Positions 4,989 to 6,920 of a stretch of DNA of 6,920 nucleotides are shown here, in pieces. Position numbers and translations under genes: made by a program. The stretch spans positions 1 to 6,920 of the forward strand of contig JAMOOA010000163.1 in assembly GCA_027066255.1 (NCBI GenBank), read 5' to 3'. The notes under the pieces were generated by a model. It saw only the letters and a list, made by a program, of their open reading frames with translations. It searched no databases and was not told the origin of the DNA. The stretch comes from Candidatus Altimarinota bacterium. GTDB taxonomy: Bacteria; Patescibacteriota; Gracilibacteria; BD1-5; UBA6164. How positions within the stretch are numbered: the first letter of the stretch is position 1; the number at the start of each line of letters is the position of its first letter.

Positions 4989-6445
4989 TCAACATACACT
5001 TGGGAGGAGTAACATTTTCGATAGAAGAACCAGCATATAGAGTTCTCGATGAATACCTTTCTGCGATACAGAAACATTTTGACGATGAATCTGTTTCAGA
5101 TGATATTGAACTAAGTATTTCAGAGAAACTTGTTACAAAAAATAGAAGCCTCAAAAAGGCTGTGATACTCAAGGATATAGAGGAAATCGTCTCTCAAATG
5201 GGAACTATTGAGGAAGTAACAGGGCAAGATGAACAAGAGGAATGACAAGATTGAGCGAAGGGGGCAGACACAAGAAAATTTCATCTGTATAGAAATACGG
5301 ATAATGCCGTTTTATGAGGAGTTGCTTCTGGACTTTCAAATTACTTCAATATAGATCCTATCTTCATAAGACTAGGATTTGTAATTTTGACTATTGCAAG
5401 TGGGTTCATGATACTTCTCTATCTTCTCTTATGGGTTATAGTTCCAAAAGCTGAAACTACTTCCCAAAAACTGGAGATGAAAGGAGAGAAGGCTGATATT
5501 AACAATATAGAAAAACACAATCAACAACTTCTCAAGGATATCCCAACAAAAGGGACTCTTGGGAGAATATTCCATCTCCCTATTGTTATTTTTGGGAAAC
5601 TATGGAACGCAAGCATGATGATACTTTCAAAAATATTTATAGTACTGAGAGGCTTTTTTGGAGGACTTTTTATTATTACATCCATACTCGTTCTCTTGGG
5701 TATATCAAGCCTCTTTTTTACCGTAAATCTGAGTTGTCTTGAATGAGTAAGCGATAGTACAGTTTTAACATCACTTTTTGAAGAATTTATCCTTACTCAT
5801 AATATCTTTCTTGCATCTTTTGGTATATACATATCTATTGCGATCCCTCTTCTCCTTGTCTTTATCCTAGGGATAAAACTTGTTTTTCAAAAAGTACAAG
5901 TACACATAGGATTGATTGTTTTCATGATACTCCTTTGGATACTCTCATTTGGAAGTACGGTAGGACTGATTGCTTCATACTCAGGAGATATAGAGAAACT
6001 TATTATATCTGTAGAAAAAGAAATAGAAAAAAATCCTGAAACTCGTTTTCATATAGGTATCACAGGAGAAGATTTTCAGATAATAGATGAAGATGATTTT
6101 GGGGATGAGCAGATACCATTTGGAGAAGACCCTCAACTCATTTGAGGAGATGCTGTACCTGTATTTACGGTTCCATGAGAAAAAGAGTTCAGTATCATTA
6201 TCTATGATGGAAAAATAGATATTCCTGAGATATATGTTGAGGAAGATGACGAAGTGACACTACGATTTATGAGACGTGATGAAAGTACAACTCTGAAAAT
6301 ACCAGAGTTTAATATAGATATTGATATATCTCAGTCAAGTACAGCTGATATGGTGTTTGTTACAGATGTAATAGGAACCTTTGAAATACAACTAGAGAAT
6401 GTGAATAAAGAATTGAAAACTGTTTGAAAAATAATAGTTCAGTAA
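4976..6445 (+). CDS. PspC-domain membrane protein with C-terminal cupredoxin-like domain
   Basis: Seven TGA glycines (5243, 5252, 5315, 5744, 6143, 6176, 6425) join what would be several fragments into a 489-residue protein. Residues 1-85 form the N-terminal domain (KKVVNIHLGGVTFSIEEPAYRV style) seen before PspC domains next to PadR genes. The PspC domain spans about 100-158: KFHLYRN, VLGGVASGLSNYFNIDP, then a hydrophobic hairpin or helix ending LLLWVIVP; Gly114 by TGA is the conserved glycine. More membrane helices lie near 225-250, 277-303 and 309-334. After an acidic linker, residues 402-489 resemble a cupredoxin sandwich (IIYDGKIDIPEIYVEEDDEV, then LKIPEFNIDIDI, then GTFEIQL, ending GKIIVQ), but without the usual Cys/His/Met copper ligands. 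PspC proteins sense or buffer membrane stress. The start overlaps padR and has no Shine-Dalgarno site. The PspC assignment is firm; the cupredoxin call is from pattern. Confidence 0.85.
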
Positions 6446-6508
6446 CTTCCTTTTTCTTAGATGCTTTATGGGAATACAACCTTACTTACTTATAACAATA
6501 TAAATATA

Positions 6509-6901
6509 ATGAAAAAATTAGATACAAAAGTGATACTTTCGACTTTATGGATAGTGATAATGTTTAATATGGCTTATGCAGATATTCTGTCATTATATAT
6601 TCCTGGTATTCATGATGAATTAGCCTCATTTGCAGGTGAGACACCAATTACACAACTTATGCTCATAGGGGCAATAGTCCACCAAATACCTTTATTTATG
6701 ATTCTTTTATCAAGAATATTGCAATATAAAGCCAATCGTTCAACAAACATTATTGCAGCTATAATAACTATTATTTACGTTATTGGTGGAGGATCATTTA
6801 TGCCTCACTATATATTTATTGCAACAATAGAAGTAGTATGTATGGCACTGATTGTTTATATTGCTTGGAGGTGGAAAGAGGAGAGAGGAAGTTCCATTTA
6901 G
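6509..6901 (+). CDS. DUF6326-like four-helix membrane protein
   Basis: This 130-residue protein has four hydrophobic helices at about 8-27, 46-69, 79-95 and 99-121, with the short helix-flanking motif DILSLYIPG after the first and a C-terminal YIAWRWKEE. The layout and the LW...MF...Y.D...LYIPG start resemble DUF6326 proteins, which have no known function. I place the start at ATG 6509 (MKKLDTK); an in-frame ATG at 6461 would add 16 residues with no family match and sits 16 bp after the upstream stop. There is no Shine-Dalgarno site; the AT-rich stretch 6491-6508 may contain the -10 box. All seven glycines use GGN and none TGA, unlike most neighbours. It ends in TAG. It may be co-transcribed with padR-pspC, as no terminator lies in the 63-bp gap. 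Confidence 0.7.
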   Translation: MKKLDTKVILSTLWIVIMFNMAYADILSLYIPGIHDELASFAGETPITQLMLIGAIVHQIPLFMILLSRILQYKANRSTNIIAAIITIIYVIGGGSFMPHYIFIATIEVVCMALIVYIAWRWKEERGSSI

Positions 6902-6903
6902 TA

Positions 6904-6919
6904 ACTTGTATATCCAAGT
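6904..6919. repeat. Short inverted repeat after the last gene
   Basis: ACTTG-6-CAAGT follows the TAG stop by two bases. It could be the start of a terminator, but the stem is only 5 bp and the window ends before any T tract could be seen. Confidence 0.25.
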
Positions 6920-6920
6920 G

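Noticed and set aside
4834..5040. Plus-strand 68-residue frame across the padR/pspC junction
   Set aside because: It runs out of frame over two well-supported genes and has no recognisable content.
449..6445. Many short broken frames, suggesting pseudogenes or frameshifts
   Set aside because: All the breaks are in-frame TGA codons with no shift of frame, and the joined proteins match their families over full length.
1..6920. CRISPR array, tRNA, rRNA, insertion sequence or origin
   Set aside because: No regularly spaced repeats, cloverleaf sequences, transposase motifs or terminal inverted repeats were found by eye.

Overview
The window comes from a bacterium that reads TGA as glycine (translation table 25), which points to Candidatus Gracilibacteria (BD1-5) or Candidatus Absconditabacteria (SR1) of the Candidate Phyla Radiation. 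Seven of the ten recognisable genes contain in-frame TGA codons, 32 by hand count. Many fall on glycines that are nearly invariant in their families: the first glycine of an ABC Walker A motif (GPNGAGKT), the ABC signature glycine, the PspC LGGV glycine, the PadR SGPPRKYY glycine and several glycines of SanA. Trp is encoded separately by TGG, and every gene ends in TAA or TAG. Under the standard code the same DNA looks like a row of broken fragments. It is AT-rich and compact, with short intergenic gaps and A-tract/T-tract hairpin terminators.

Layout. 1-149: upstream region with a good promoter for rpsU and perhaps the first codons of a divergent gene. 150-350 (+): ribosomal protein bS21, with the only clear Shine-Dalgarno sequence in the window, then a terminator. 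449-1822 (+): a peptidase-U32-family protein with an unusual helical C-terminal half, ending at a bidirectional terminator shared with the converging minus-strand genes. 1868-3314 (-): frr (ribosome recycling factor) -> sanA-like DUF218 envelope protein (TAATG overlap) -> rpmG (bL33), which also has its own candidate promoter. 3315-3430: divergent promoter region. 3431-4162 (+): a complete ABC ATPase with no adjacent permease. 4193-4480 (-): a 95-residue membrane protein converging on it, sharing a terminator. 4481-4631: divergent regulatory region with several palindromes. 4632-4988 (+): a PadR-family repressor overlapping 4976-6445 (+), a multi-domain membrane protein with an N-terminal domain, a PspC domain, further membrane helices and a C-terminal cupredoxin-like domain lacking copper ligands. 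6509-6901 (+): a four-helix DUF6326-like membrane protein.

How the parts fit. The left half is translation housekeeping (bS21, bL33, RRF) mixed with a U32 enzyme and an envelope protein. The right half looks like an envelope-stress module: a PadR regulator translationally coupled to a PspC-like sensor/effector, next to small membrane proteins of unknown role. No tRNA, rRNA, CRISPR array, insertion sequence or origin was seen. The most notable points are the recoded TGA, the Shine-Dalgarno sequence confined to rpsU, the PspC-cupredoxin fusion, and an apparent relic of a former TGA stop at the padR/pspC junction.
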